Below are positions 46,149-54,944 of a stretch of DNA of 64,000 bases, in pieces. The notes beneath the pieces are model-generated. The model did not search any database and was not told where the DNA came from. It worked only from the letters and a program-made list of their open reading frames with translations. The stretch's first letter is position 1; each line of letters starts with the position of its first letter. This stretch comes from Methylobacterium sp. Leaf108 (GTDB lineage: Bacteria > Pseudomonadota > Alphaproteobacteria > Rhizobiales > Beijerinckiaceae). The position numbers were made by a program, and so were the translations under genes. Location: NCBI RefSeq assembly GCF_001423265.1, contig NZ_LMND01000001.1, positions 555,694 through 619,693 of the forward strand, given 5' to 3'.

Positions 46149-49100
46149 TCAGAACGCTTCCGCGGCGCGCGCGGTCGCGTCCTGCCGGCCGGGCGTCGCC
46201 GGGGCCCGGCTCGCACGCAGGCGTTCGAGGGGCCCGGCGCCGTAGCGCAGGAACAGCACCGGGGTCAGGACGGTGTCGAGGAGGGTGGCGCTGAGGAGGC
46301 CGCCCACGATCGTCACCGCCACCGGGTGCAAGATCTCCTTGCCGGGCGCGCCCACATCCACCAGCAGCGGCACCAGGGCGACCCCGGCCGAGAGCGCCGT
46401 CATCAGCACCGGCGTCATCCGCTCCAGGCTGGCGCGCACCACCAGCTCGCGCCCGAACGGCATCCCTTCGAGGAGGGCGAGGTTGAGGGTGTGGCTGATC
46501 TTGAGGATGCCGTTGCGCGCGGCGATCCCCGTCAGGGTGACGAACCCGATCATCGAGGCCACCGAGAGCGGCTGGCCGGCGAGCCACAGGGCGGCGACGC
46601 TGCCGATGAGCGCGAGCGGCACGTTGCCCATGATGATGAGCGCCAGGACGCCCGAGCGGTAACGGCTGTAGAGAACGGCGAAGACCAGCCCCAGGGACAG
46701 GAGCGACAGGAGGCCGATGGTGCGGCTCGCCTCCTCCTGCGCCTGGAAGGTCCCCTCCAGCCGGGCCTCGATGCCGGGGGGCAGGCCCGCCTCGGCCACC
46801 GCCCTCCGGATGGCGGCGACCACGCTCGCCATGTCGCTCCGGCCGTCGGTGTTGGCCTGGACCACCAGCCGCCGGCGCCCGTTCTCGCGAAGGATCTGGT
46901 TGGGGCCGTCGGTCTCGCGGACGTCGGCCACCTGGCGGGCCGGAACCCAGCCCGAGGGCGTCTCGATCAGGAGGTCGCCGAGCCCCTGCGTCGTGCGCAC
47001 GCGCTCGGGCAGGCGCAGGACCACGTCGAAACGGCGGACGCCGTCCGCCACCGTCGAGACCACGCGGCCGTTCGAGAGCCGGCTCAGCTGCTCGACCACC
47101 GCCGCCGGCTGGACGCCGTAGAGGGCGGCACGGGTGTAGTCGACGCGGATCTCGAGCTGCGGGATCAGCACCTGGCGCTCGACCTGGAGGTCGACGAGGC
47201 CCGGGATGGCGGCCATGCGCGCGCGCAGGTCCTCGGCGATCCGGCGCAGGGCGTCGAGGTCCTCGCCGAAGACCTTGAGGGCGAGCTCGGCGCGGACCCC
47301 CGACAGCATGTGGTCGAGCCGGTGCGAGATCGGCTGGCCGACGTTGGTGGTCACCGGCAGGGCGGCCAGACGGGCGCGGATGTCGGCGACCAGCGCCTCC
47401 TTGGGACGCCGCGCGTCCTTGAGCGCGATCTCGATGTCGGAGGAATGGACGCCCTCGGCGTGCTCGTCGAGTTCGGCCCGGCCGGTGCGGCGTCCCACGG
47501 TGGCGACGTCCGGCATCTCCAGGAGCAGCTTCTCCGCGATCAGTCCGACCCGGTTGCTCTCGGCCAGCGAGATCCCCGGCCTGAACGTCATGGTGACGGT
47601 GAACGAGCCCTCGTTGAACGGCGGCAGGAAGGTGCGCGGGAGGTGCCGGGCGGTCAGGCCGGCCGCCGCCACCGCCGCCAGGACGGCGCCGACCAGCGCG
47701 CCCTGGTGCCGGAAGGCGAGCCCGAGCAGGGCCGCGTTGGCGCGCTTGAGCCCCCGGATGAGCCCGCTCTCGCGGTGGCCGAGGCTCTTCAGGGACGGCA
47801 GCAGGTAGGAGGCCATCACCGGCGTCAGGGTCACCGACACGCACAGGCTCGCCAGGATCGAGACGATGTAGGCCTGCCCCAGGGGCGCGAACAGGCGACC
47901 TTCGATGCCCGACAGGGCGAACAGCGGCACGAACACCAGGACGATGATCGCGGTGGCGTAGACGATGCCGGAGCGGACCTCGTTGGAGGCGGAGACGACC
48001 ACGTCGAAGACCGAGTGCGGGGATCCGGCCGCACGGTTCTCGCGCAGCCGGCGAAAGATGTTCTCCACGTCGACGACGGCATCGTCGACGAGTTCGCCGA
48101 CGGCGATGGCGAGCCCGCCCAGCGTCATCGTGTTGATCGACAGCCCGAGCAGATGGAACACCACCGCCGTGGTCAGGATCGAGACGGGAATCGCGGTGAG
48201 CGAGATCGCGGTGGTGCGCAGGTTGAGGAGGAAGGCGAACAGGACGAGTCCCACCACGGCCACGGCCTCCAGGAGCACCGCCTCGACGTTGGCGATGGAG
48301 GCGGCGATGAAATCGGCCTGGCGGAACACGATCCGGTCGGCCCTGATTCCGCCGGGCAGGGTGGCCGTCACCTCGGTGAGCGCCGCCTCGATGGCGCGGG
48401 TGAGCGCCACCGTGTCGACGTCGGGCTGCTTTTCCACCGAGACGACCACCGCCGGCCGGCCCTGGTAGCCGCTGTCGCCGCGCTTGACCTTGGCGGCGAA
48501 GGACACCTCCGCCACCTGGCGCAGGTGGACCGGCACGCCGCCCGCCGTCGCCACGACGAGGCTGCGAAGGTCGTCCAGGCTCATGGTCCTGGCGATGGTG
48601 CGGATCAGGTACTCGCGGGAAGACTGGTCGGTGAAGCCGCCGCCGGCATTGGTGCCGAACTGCGCCAGCGCCGCCTCGAGTTGCGCGTTGGTCACGCCGA
48701 GGGCGCGCATCGCGGCCGGGTTCGGGCCGACCCGGAACTGGCGGACCTCGCCGCCCATGGGGATCACCTGCGCCACGCCGGGAATGGACAGGAGGCGGGG
48801 CCGCAGCACGAAGTCGGCGGCCTCGCGCACCTCCATCGGCGAGGCGGTCTCGCTCGTCATCGCGACGAGGAGGATCTGGCCCATGATCGAGGAGACCGGC
48901 CCCATCTGCGGGGTGGTGCCGGGGGGAAGCTGGTCGCGCACCAGGGCCAGCCGTTCGGCGACCTGCTGGCGGTTGCGGAAGATGTCGGTGCCCCAGTCGA
49001 ACTCGATCGTGACGATCGACAGCCCGACGCCGGAGACCGAGCGCACCCGGCCCACGCCCGGCAGGCCGTTCATCCGGGTCTCGATGGGGTAGGTGACGCG

Positions 49101-49289
49101 CTGCTCCACGTCCGGCGGCGCCAGGCCCTCGGCCTCGGTCATGACCGTGACGGTCGGCTTGTTGAGGTCGGGGAAGACGTCCACCGGCAGCCGCGTCACC
49201 GTCACCGCGCCGTAGGCGACGAGCACCGCGGCGATGGCGAGCACCAGGAGGCGGTTGCGCAGGGACTGCGCGACGAGGAACGCGAACAT
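46149..49289 (-). CDS. Heavy-metal efflux RND pump of a second type (locus 2)
   Basis: This 1046-residue RND permease has the family start [24 protein letters not shown] and [21 protein letters not shown] sequence. Its helix 4 motif (about residues 392-407) reads [15 protein letters not shown]. It differs from the DFG-type of locus 1 and from the CusA (Cu/Ag) type, but keeps acidic residues for proton coupling. It belongs to the broader CzcA/CusA superfamily, and the substrate is open. It follows its adaptor gene after a 95-bp gap that contains a 21-bp inverted repeat. Confidence 0.92.
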   Translation of the reverse strand: MFAFLVAQSLRNRLLVLAIAAVLVAYGAVTVTRLPVDVFPDLNKPTVTVMTEAEGLAPPDVEQRVTYPIETRMNGLPGVGRVRSVSGVGLSIVTIEFDWGTDIFRNRQQVAERLALVRDQLPPGTTPQMGPVSSIMGQILLVAMTSETASPMEVREAADFVLRPRLLSIPGVAQVIPMGGEVRQFRVGPNPAAMRALGVTNAQLEAALAQFGTNAGGGFTDQSSREYLIRTIARTMSLDDLRSLVVATAGGVPVHLRQVAEVSFAAKVKRGDSGYQGRPAVVVSVEKQPDVDTVALTRAIEAALTEVTATLPGGIRADRIVFRQADFIAASIANVEAVLLEAVAVVGLVLFAFLLNLRTTAISLTAIPVSILTTAVVFHLLGLSINTMTLGGLAIAVGELVDDAVVDVENIFRRLRENRAAGSPHSVFDVVVSASNEVRSGIVYATAIIVLVFVPLFALSGIEGRLFAPLGQAYIVSILASLCVSVTLTPVMASYLLPSLKSLGHRESGLIRGLKRANAALLGLAFRHQGALVGAVLAAVAAAGLTARHLPRTFLPPFNEGSFTVTMTFRPGISLAESNRVGLIAEKLLLEMPDVATVGRRTGRAELDEHAEGVHSSDIEIALKDARRPKEALVADIRARLAALPVTTNVGQPISHRLDHMLSGVRAELALKVFGEDLDALRRIAEDLRARMAAIPGLVDLQVERQVLIPQLEIRVDYTRAALYGVQPAAVVEQLSRLSNGRVVSTVADGVRRFDVVLRLPERVRTTQGLGDLLIETPSGWVPARQVADVRETDGPNQILRENGRRRLVVQANTDGRSDMASVVAAIRRAVAEAGLPPGIEARLEGTFQAQEEASRTIGLLSLLSLGLVFAVLYSRYRSGVLALIIMGNVPLALIGSVAALWLAGQPLSVASMIGFVTLTGIAARNGILKISHTLNLALLEGMPFGRELVVRASLERMTPVLMTALSAGVALVPLLVDVGAPGKEILHPVAVTIVGGLLSATLLDTVLTPVLFLRYGAGPLERLRASRAPATPGRQDATARAAEAF

Positions 49290-49300
49290 GGCTCAGGGTC

Positions 49301-49380
49301 CCCACGGACATCGGTGCGTCGTCTCGCGACGCGGATCGTTCTGCGAAAGTCTGGTGGATCGACGCATCGATGTCCGTGGG
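49301..49380. repeat. 21-bp inverted repeat between adaptor and pump genes of locus 2
   Basis: CCCACGGACATCGGTGCGTCG (49301-49321) is matched by the complement at 49360-49380 with one mismatch, around a 38-nt spacer. It occupies almost the entire gap between two genes of one operon. An mRNA hairpin that adjusts pump expression relative to the adaptor, or an inserted repeat, are both possible. Confidence 0.7.
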
Positions 49381-49384
49381 AGCC

Positions 49385-51100
49385 CTAGCGAACCTGGTCG
49401 AGGAGTTCGGCGCCGAGCGTCACCACGCGCCGGCCGGGCCCGATGCCCTCGGCCACCAGCACGCGGGCGGCGTCCAGCGGCGCGACGCGCACGGGGCGGG
49501 CCGTGAACCGCTCGGCGGTGGTGTGCTCGTAGACGATGTCCTGGCCGTTGCCCGCGCGAACGACGCTGGCGCGGGGCAGGGCGACGCCGCCCTGCTCGGC
49601 GTCGGTGGCCGCCAGCACCGTCACGAACTGCCCGATCCGCAGGCCGGCGGTGTCGCCCCGGACCGCGAACTGCACGGGGATGGCCTGGTTGCGGTCGGAG
49701 AGGCCCGAGCCGCGGTAGGCCAGCGCGAGGCTGCGGCCATCCGCCAGGCGGGCGCTGGCATCCTTTTCGGTGGTCAAGGCGTCGAAGCTGAGGGCCTCCA
49801 CCCACAGGCGGGTTGGATCGACGATCTGGAACACCATCGCCCCGGGGCTCGCCATCTGCCCGGCGACCGCCGCGGCCTGGGCCACGACGCCGTCCACCGG
49901 CGCCACCAGGGCCTCCGGCTCGCGCCGGGCCGTGTCGAGGGCCGCGCGGCGGTCGCGCAGGCCGGCGAGCTCGGCGCGGGCGTCGTCGAGCTGCGTCTGC
50001 GCCACCGCACCGGTGGCGGCGAGCCGCCCGAACCGGTCCACGCGACGGGCCACGATGGCGATCTGCTGGTCGAGCTCGCCCTGGCGCTGGCGCATGTCGG
50101 AGACGTCGATCGCCTGCACCGGCGGCGCGACGAGGGCGAGGACGTCGCCTTTCCTCACCGGCGACCCCAGCCGCGGGAACAGGCCGGAGGGCGGCGGAGC
50201 GATGCGCCCGCCGATGGACGATTGCACGACGCCGCTGGCGTCGGGATCGGGGATGACGCGCCCGGGCAGCTCGACGGTACGCCGGAAGCGCGCCGATTCG
50301 GTCATGGCGGTCTCCACCCCCAGGAGGTGCTGCGTCGGCTTGGGCACGAAGACGCTGCCGTCGGGCAGGCGCTGGGCGAGGTCGGTAGCGGCCTGCCGGG
50401 GTGGGCTCAGCGCCGCCCCCCGGGCGAGGCCCGCGCCCTCGTCGCCCCCGGCCGCCAAGGCCGCCGTGCCGACGAGGACCGTGACCGCCACGGCCACCGC
50501 CGCCACCGCCGGGGCCGATCGCCGCCCGCCGGCGACGAGCAGGAGCAGGACGCCGAGGAGGAAACCGGCGGCGGCGGCCGTCACCACCGCCGGATCCTTG
50601 AGCGCGAAACGCTCCCTCAGGTCCTCGACGGCGGCCAGGAACCGCCGCGGGGGCGTCGGGGCGGGCGCCGCCCCCTCCCCCGGCCCGGCACCCGGGATGT
50701 CGAGGCTGAGGGTGAGCACGTCGAGCCCGGCCTCGGTGGCGACCGTGGCGATCAGGTCGTGGCGTCCGGGCTTGGCCAGCCATGGGGCAGACAGGGTGTA
50801 GACGCCCGGTCCCGCCGGTTCGGCGACACCGGGGCCGTCCGGCGTCTCGATCTCGACGGTGGCGCCGGAGACCGGCCGGTTCGTGCGGAACCCATCGAGG
50901 AAGATCACGAGTCGGCCGTCGCGGGGCATCGCCACGAGTTCCACCGTGTCCGAGGCGGCCTCGGCGCGGGGGCCCATCGTCCGGGTGACCGGCGGGGGCG
51001 GGGCGGCATGGTCGTGCCCCTCGTGCGCCGGCGCGGGACTGGGGACGAGGACGGCAAGCAGCATCGCCGCGCCAAGGGCGGCGGCCGAACGGGCGGACAT
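49385..51100 (-). CDS. RND efflux adaptor with an extra N-terminal periplasmic domain and membrane segments
   Basis: After a signal peptide (about 1-25) and a HEGHDHAAPPPP metal-rich stretch, residues about 45-140 of this 571-residue protein form an immunoglobulin- or FixH-like beta domain (DTVELVAMPRDGRLVIFLDG). Two hydrophobic helices follow (about 180-200 and 205-225). The standard adaptor then spans about 255-565 (GGRIAPPPSGLFPRLGSPVRKGD, hairpin, ALVAPVDGVVAQAAAV, RIGQFVTV). ATG 51100 with GAGGG upstream was chosen. The extra N-terminal module sets it apart from the locus 1 adaptor and may sense or collect metal. Confidence 0.87.
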   Translation of the reverse strand: MSARSAAALGAAMLLAVLVPSPAPAHEGHDHAAPPPPVTRTMGPRAEAASDTVELVAMPRDGRLVIFLDGFRTNRPVSGATVEIETPDGPGVAEPAGPGVYTLSAPWLAKPGRHDLIATVATEAGLDVLTLSLDIPGAGPGEGAAPAPTPPRRFLAAVEDLRERFALKDPAVVTAAAAGFLLGVLLLLVAGGRRSAPAVAAVAVAVTVLVGTAALAAGGDEGAGLARGAALSPPRQAATDLAQRLPDGSVFVPKPTQHLLGVETAMTESARFRRTVELPGRVIPDPDASGVVQSSIGGRIAPPPSGLFPRLGSPVRKGDVLALVAPPVQAIDVSDMRQRQGELDQQIAIVARRVDRFGRLAATGAVAQTQLDDARAELAGLRDRRAALDTARREPEALVAPVDGVVAQAAAVAGQMASPGAMVFQIVDPTRLWVEALSFDALTTEKDASARLADGRSLALAYRGSGLSDRNQAIPVQFAVRGDTAGLRIGQFVTVLAATDAEQGGVALPRASVVRAGNGQDIVYEHTTAERFTARPVRVAPLDAARVLVAEGIGPGRRVVTLGAELLDQVR

Positions 51101-51186
51101 GGGAAATCCCTCGCGTTGCAACGCCGGCCGGGCATCCGCCGAGGCGAAGGCCGGCCGTCAGACAGCACGCAGCGTCTGCGTGCGCG

Positions 51187-51597
51187 TTACGCGAGCGTTC
51201 TGGGTGGTTTGCGCAGGGATTCCGGCCCGACGCACCGCAAGGCGGCGCAATCCGGTGGCCATACGGCGACGGGGCGCGCGACCCGATAGGGGAGCGTCAC
51301 CTGGGCCGGCAGGATGCAGGGCACGCAGCAGGCGAGACGGCCACAGCAGGAGCCGTCGCAGCCCGGACGTTTTTGGCCGTCGGCGTCCTGTGTTCCCCGC
51401 GAGGCGATCGCCGCCGCCATGCCGGGCTGGGTCGCCACGGCAAGGAAAACATCCGGCGCCGGTTCGGCGATCCGCGCCGAGACCGTGACCCCGTGATCGT
51501 GGCCTGCATGGGCCTGCGCCGCGGACGGCAGCGCGCTGGCGACGATCGCGAGGATCATCGCGGCTATCAGGCAGACGATGTGCCGATCGACGCGCAT
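51187..51597 (-). CDS. Secreted Cys/His-rich small protein, first gene of efflux locus 2
   Basis: This protein of about 136 residues has a signal peptide (AAMILAIVASALPSAAQA), a HAGHDHG motif at the mature N-terminus and a cysteine-rich segment (GCDGSCCGRLACCVPC). It resembles small periplasmic proteins found upstream of copper/silver efflux genes, but I cannot assign a family. It is transcribed toward the adaptor gene 86 bp downstream. ATG 51597 is preferred over 51612. The Cys/His content makes metal binding likely. This is inference. Confidence 0.65.
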   Translation of the reverse strand: MRVDRHIVCLIAAMILAIVASALPSAAQAHAGHDHGVTVSARIAEPAPDVFLAVATQPGMAAAIASRGTQDADGQKRPGCDGSCCGRLACCVPCILPAQVTLPYRVARPVAVWPPDCAALRCVGPESLRKPPRTLA

Positions 51598-51708
51598 GCG
51601 GTCGGCATACACCGATTCCGGGGGGCGGGAAACGTCTGTCGTCCCGCCGCGGCGTCTCGGTGCGAGGATGGTTGAACGGTCCCTAACGGTCGTGGCCCCG
51701 GTGCGGGG

Positions 51709-52638
51709 TCAGCCGTGACGGTCGATGCGGCGCAGCGCGACGATGGTCTCGCGCAGCCAGCGTTGCCCGGGCACCTCGTCGTTCGAGGCGTGCCAGATCA
51801 TTGAGATCGCCACGTCCGGCAGGGCGATCGGCGCGGGGCTCACGGCCAGTCCCATGGCGTCGCCGAAGAAGCGCGCCAGCCGCGAGTGCATGGTGGCGAT
51901 GACCGGCGCCTCCCGGACGACGAAGGGCATGACCGTGAAGCGCGGTGAGGTCATCGCGATCACACGCGTCCGGCCGATCTTGGCCAGCGCGTCGTCCACG
52001 ACGCCGTGGGCGCTCTCCACGAGGCTCGTCAGCACGTGGGGCAGCCGCAGGTAGTCCTCGAGGGAGATCGGCGGCGTCACCCCCACCAGCTCGGCGTTGA
52101 AGACGCACAGGTACGTCTCCTTGTTGAGGATGCGCCGCTTGTGGTGGGTCTGCCCCTGCTCGAAGATGCCGATCCCCAGGTCGACCCGCCCGCTGTCGAG
52201 GTCATCGAGGATGCGGTTCCGGTCGACCGTGCGCAGCAGGAGCTTCACGCCCGGCGCGACGGCGCGCAGGTGGGCGACGAGGTGGGGCATGAGCAGCACC
52301 TCCGTCGAGTCGGGAATGCCGAGGGAGAAGGTGACGTCGGCGGTGGCCGGGTCGAAGGCGGACGGCGGCGCGGTGATCGCCTGGATCTGGGCGAGCGCCG
52401 CCTGCATCGGGCCGACGAGGGCCAGCGCGCGCGGCGTCGGCCGCATGCCGTCCGGTGCCCGCGTCAGGAGTTCGTCCGAGAAGGTCGTGCGCAGGCGCCC
52501 GAGAGCATGGCTCATCGCCGACTGGCTGATTCCGATCCGCGCCGCGGCCCGCGTGACGCTCCGCTCCGCCAGCAGGGCGTCGAGGGCGACCAGGAGATTG
52601 AGATCGAGTTTGGCAAGATGCACATGGTCGATGCGCAT
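51709..52638 (-). CDS. LysR-family transcriptional regulator (NodD-like branch)
   Basis: This 309-residue regulator has an N-terminal winged helix (about 9-66; LDLNLLVALDALLAERSVTRAAARIGISQSAMSHALGRLR in sequence order) and an effector-binding domain (about 95-300). The start LAKLDLNLLVALDALL places it in the NodD/NahR/LinR-like branch that responds to aromatic or phenolic molecules. It is divergent from the small secreted protein at 52735, the usual arrangement for a LysR target. The shared promoter is about 96 bp. Confidence 0.92.
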   Translation of the reverse strand: MRIDHVHLAKLDLNLLVALDALLAERSVTRAAARIGISQSAMSHALGRLRTTFSDELLTRAPDGMRPTPRALALVGPMQAALAQIQAITAPPSAFDPATADVTFSLGIPDSTEVLLMPHLVAHLRAVAPGVKLLLRTVDRNRILDDLDSGRVDLGIGIFEQGQTHHKRRILNKETYLCVFNAELVGVTPPISLEDYLRLPHVLTSLVESAHGVVDDALAKIGRTRVIAMTSPRFTVMPFVVREAPVIATMHSRLARFFGDAMGLAVSPAPIALPDVAISMIWHASNDEVPGQRWLRETIVALRRIDRHG

Positions 52639-52639
52639 T

Positions 52640-52663
52640 ATGAAATCGATCCATTTGATTCAT
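52640..52663. promoter_or_regulatory. Candidate LysR operator in the divergent promoter
   Basis: ATGAAATC-N8-TGATTCAT is an imperfect inverted repeat with a T-N11-A-like core, set right at the LysR start and about 70 bp before the divergent gene. Such positions are typical for LysR-type sites, but the match is loose. Confidence 0.35.
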
Positions 52664-52734
52664 GAAATGGTGCGATGCACATTCAGCCTCACGAAGCGAC
52701 GGGACGCCCGCCGCACCGCTCGAGGATAAAGCAC

Positions 52735-53025
52735 ATGTCCAACCGTCAGGTCTCTCTCTTCACCGCCGCCGCCATCGCGCTGACCACCTTCGCCAGCGCC
52801 GCCGTCGCCGCCGAGCCCACCGTCGGCGAGAAGACCACCGGCGCCAAGACCACCGGTGCAATGACGCTGGCGACCCTGGGCCGGGCCACCAACGGCACCC
52901 AGGTCGCCCGCCAGGGCGGCTTCGCCAGCGCCGGCGCCGTCCAGTGGATCCAGGCTCCCATCGCCGAGTCCGCCATCGTGAAGACCCCCATCGCGAAGGT
53001 CAGCGCCGCCGCGCAGGCTTTCTAA
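52735..53025 (+). CDS. Small secreted protein of unknown function
   Basis: This 96-residue protein has a clear signal peptide (LFTAAAIALTTFASAAVAA) and a mature part rich in Ala, Thr and Gly, with TTGAKTTGAMTL, and no cysteines. There is no recognised domain. It is divergent from the LysR-type regulator, so it may be its target. ATG 52735 is preceded by GAGGATAAAG. The upstream extension to 52675 lacks leader character. A hairpin terminator follows at 53.1 kb. Confidence 0.72.
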   Translation: MSNRQVSLFTAAAIALTTFASAAVAAEPTVGEKTTGAKTTGAMTLATLGRATNGTQVARQGGFASAGAVQWIQAPIAESAIVKTPIAKVSAAAQAF

Positions 53026-53092
53026 GGTGGCCTCCCATCCCGACCGCCGCCCGCCCCACACGGCGGGCGGTCCATCGCGTTCCACGACGCCT

Positions 53093-53124
53093 TAGGCCGC
53101 CGCGACTCTTCGGGTCGCGCGGCC
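53093..53124 (+). terminator. Rho-independent-like terminator
   Basis: AGGCCGC(C)GCGAC pairs with GTCGCGCGGCCT across a TCTTCGG loop with a single bulged C, followed by TT. It lies about 70 bp after the secreted-protein gene. A first GC hairpin (53042-53070) precedes it. It also separates this gene from the convergent flagellar operon. Confidence 0.6.
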
Positions 53125-53195
53125 TTTGCTGCATGGCGGTCACGGTGCGAGCGCCCGCCGCATGCGGGCCGCGGTTCGAGCACCGGCCCCCGCCC

Positions 53196-53462
53196 TCAGA
53201 ACCCCGTGACGATCCGGCCGTAGGTGGTCTCGGCGAAGGCGTAGATCTGGGCGCCGATGAACGAGCTGGTGATCAGGAGCATCAGCAGAATCACCACGAT
53301 CTTGGGCACGAAGGTGAGCGTCACCTCCTGGATCTGGGTCAGCGCCTGGAGCAGGGCCACCAGGATGCCCACCAGCATCGCCGCGCCGATGGCGGGGCCG
53401 GCGCCGATGATCACGGTCCAGATCGCGCCGCGCACGAGTTCGAGGGCGTCGACCTCGTTCAT
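53196..53462 (-). CDS. fliQ: Flagellar export protein FliQ
   Basis: This 88-residue, two-helix membrane component of the flagellar type III export gate (FliPQR) has helices at about 15-38 (WTVIIGAGPAIGAAMLVGIL) and 50-75. The length and LQALTQIQEVTLTFVPKIVV are diagnostic. It is the last gene of the leftward flagellar operon in this window. The other gate genes fliP, fliR, flhA and flhB are not adjacent. ATG 53462 begins the family core. The longer frame is non-homologous. Confidence 0.94.
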   Translation of the reverse strand: MNEVDALELVRGAIWTVIIGAGPAIGAAMLVGILVALLQALTQIQEVTLTFVPKIVVILLMLLITSSFIGAQIYAFAETTYGRIVTGF

Positions 53463-53559
53463 GATGGCCCGTCCTTTCGCGGCCGGCGGCCGATGTCGCC
53501 CTCCGTCCTTGTCACGGGGCGCGGGAGAAGGAAACCGCGGGCCTCCCCTCCCCATCCCC

Positions 53560-53988
53560 TCAGGAGACGGTGATGCCCTCGGACAGGAGCAGGCTGCGCC
53601 CGTCGGTGAACTTGGCGAGCGCGCCCTCGCTGGTGACCACCACCGAGTTGACCTGACCGGAGACGGTGCCGTCGGCCGAGGTCACGGTGCGGCCGATGAT
53701 CTGGTCGGCCTGGGAGAGGAAGCTCGAGGCGAGTAGGTCGTCGAGCTTCTTGTTGGTGGCGGCGGTCTGCTCGACCTGCGACAGCGTCGCGATCTGGCCG
53801 ATGTATTCGGTGGAATCCATCGGCTTGGTCGGGTCCTGGTTCTTCAGCTGCGTGACCAGCAGCGTCAGGAACGTGTCCGCGTTGAGCGAGGCGGCAAAGC
53901 CGCTGGCGGTCTTGGCGGCCGCACCGGTCTTGGCGGCCGTGGCGGTGCTCGTCGCCGGCTGGGCGGAGGTGGCGCTGGTGACGTCCAT
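53560..53988 (-). CDS. flgD: Flagellar hook-capping protein FlgD (short form)
   Basis: This 142-residue protein keeps the conserved N-terminal FlgD part, DTFLTLLVTQLKNQDPTKPMDSTEYIGQIATLSQVEQ (about 38-75 in consecutive segments), and a small C-terminal strand region (SADGTVSGQVNSVVV). It lacks the FlgD-Ig domains of enterobacterial FlgD, as is usual in alphaproteobacteria. It guides polymerisation of FlgE into the hook. It lies between flbT and fliQ. Confidence 0.94.
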   Translation of the reverse strand: MDVTSATSAQPATSTATAAKTGAAAKTASGFAASLNADTFLTLLVTQLKNQDPTKPMDSTEYIGQIATLSQVEQTAATNKKLDDLLASSFLSQADQIIGRTVTSADGTVSGQVNSVVVTSEGALAKFTDGRSLLLSEGITVS

Positions 53989-54021
53989 GGGTCGTGGTGC
54001 CTTCGTTTCGGGTGCCGGCGG

Positions 54022-54507
54022 TCAGGCCGGCTGGTCCTGGAGAGTGGCGCTCCCCCGGCTTGGCCGGCGGGCGGAGGCGGGGGCCGCGGCGGTATTGGGC
54101 ACGGCGGCGGTGTTGGGCGCGGCGATGATCGCGGCCTCGGTCCGGTAGAGCCCGCGGATCAGCTTGAGCGCCTCGATCAGGCGACCGGCTTCCACGAGGG
54201 CGTGCGCCGCGACAATGCCCTCGCGGATCTCGGCCTGCGTCACCGCGCCGAGGAGGCCGGCGTGGAGGCCGTGGAACACCTCCCGCGCCCGGGCGGCCTC
54301 GGCCGGCTCGATCAGGATCGTCTGAACCGAGAAATAGAGCTGGCGCAGGGGCGTGGTCGCCTCGTCCGCGTGGAGGACGTGGTTCTCCAGGAGGAAGGTG
54401 GCGTCGTTGAGGAGCTCGATCGAGACCTTGCGGTCGACCCGCAGCACGGCGCCGTTGATGTAGACGCGCTCGCCCGCGCGCAGCGAGAGATGCATCGCCT
54501 TGCTCAC
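54022..54507 (-). CDS. flbT: Flagellin translational regulator FlbT
   Basis: This 161-residue cytoplasmic protein binds the 5' leader of flagellin mRNA and affects its stability in Caulobacter and relatives. The conserved core is [33 protein letters not shown] and [16 protein letters not shown]. The start GTG 54507, overlapping the flaF stop as GTGA, gives the same N-terminal length as rhizobial FlbT. ATG 54495 is possible. The C-terminal tail has a small ANTAA repeat. The flagellin gene it should act on begins at 63822. Confidence 0.93.
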   Translation of the reverse strand: MSKAMHLSLRAGERVYINGAVLRVDRKVSIELLNDATFLLENHVLHADEATTPLRQLYFSVQTILIEPAEAARAREVFHGLHAGLLGAVTQAEIREGIVAAHALVEAGRLIEALKLIRGLYRTEAAIIAAPNTAAVPNTAAAPASARRPSRGSATLQDQPA

Positions 54508-54851
54508 CGCAGGCCGTCCCGCACCGAGGTGTTCACCTCGATCAGGGCGGCGAGGCTGCGGTCGGGGGTGCTCAACACCGCGCCGCTCTCGCGCATGCTC
54601 CACAGGCCCACCGAGACGAGGTCGCCGCGCAGGGCCTCGGGCAGGGCGTTGTCGGGGCTGCACAGGTCGTCGATCAGGACGGCCCAGAGGTTCTGCAGGA
54701 AGCTCGCCGCCGCCTGCCGGTCCTTCTGGGCCGCGTCGGGGCGCCCGGCGATGTGCAGGAGGTCGAGGGCCCGGTCGAAGGCGGCGAGTTCGCGCTGGCG
54801 CCCGATCTCGGGGGCGTCGTCCAGGATCTCGGCGTAGGAGAATTGATACAT
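54504..54851 (-). CDS. flaF: Flagellar biosynthesis regulator FlaF
   Basis: This 115-residue protein of the FlaF family ([27 protein letters not shown], then [25 protein letters not shown]) acts as a flagellin secretion chaperone and as the counterpart of FlbT in alphaproteobacteria. It is soluble and helical. The gene overlaps flbT by GTGA and follows flgL by about 90 bp, in the order usual for Rhizobiales. Confidence 0.94.
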   Translation of the reverse strand: MYQFSYAEILDDAPEIGRQRELAAFDRALDLLHIAGRPDAAQKDRQAAASFLQNLWAVLIDDLCSPDNALPEALRGDLVSVGLWSMRESGAVLSTPDRSLAALIEVNTSVRDGLR

Positions 54852-54944
54852 GGTCGGGGACGCCTCGTGTGTCCTGTCCTTGGCCGGCCGCCGCGGACGG
54901 CGGCTGGGGGACGCGATGTCGGTAGGGCGATGGTCGGGGAACGA

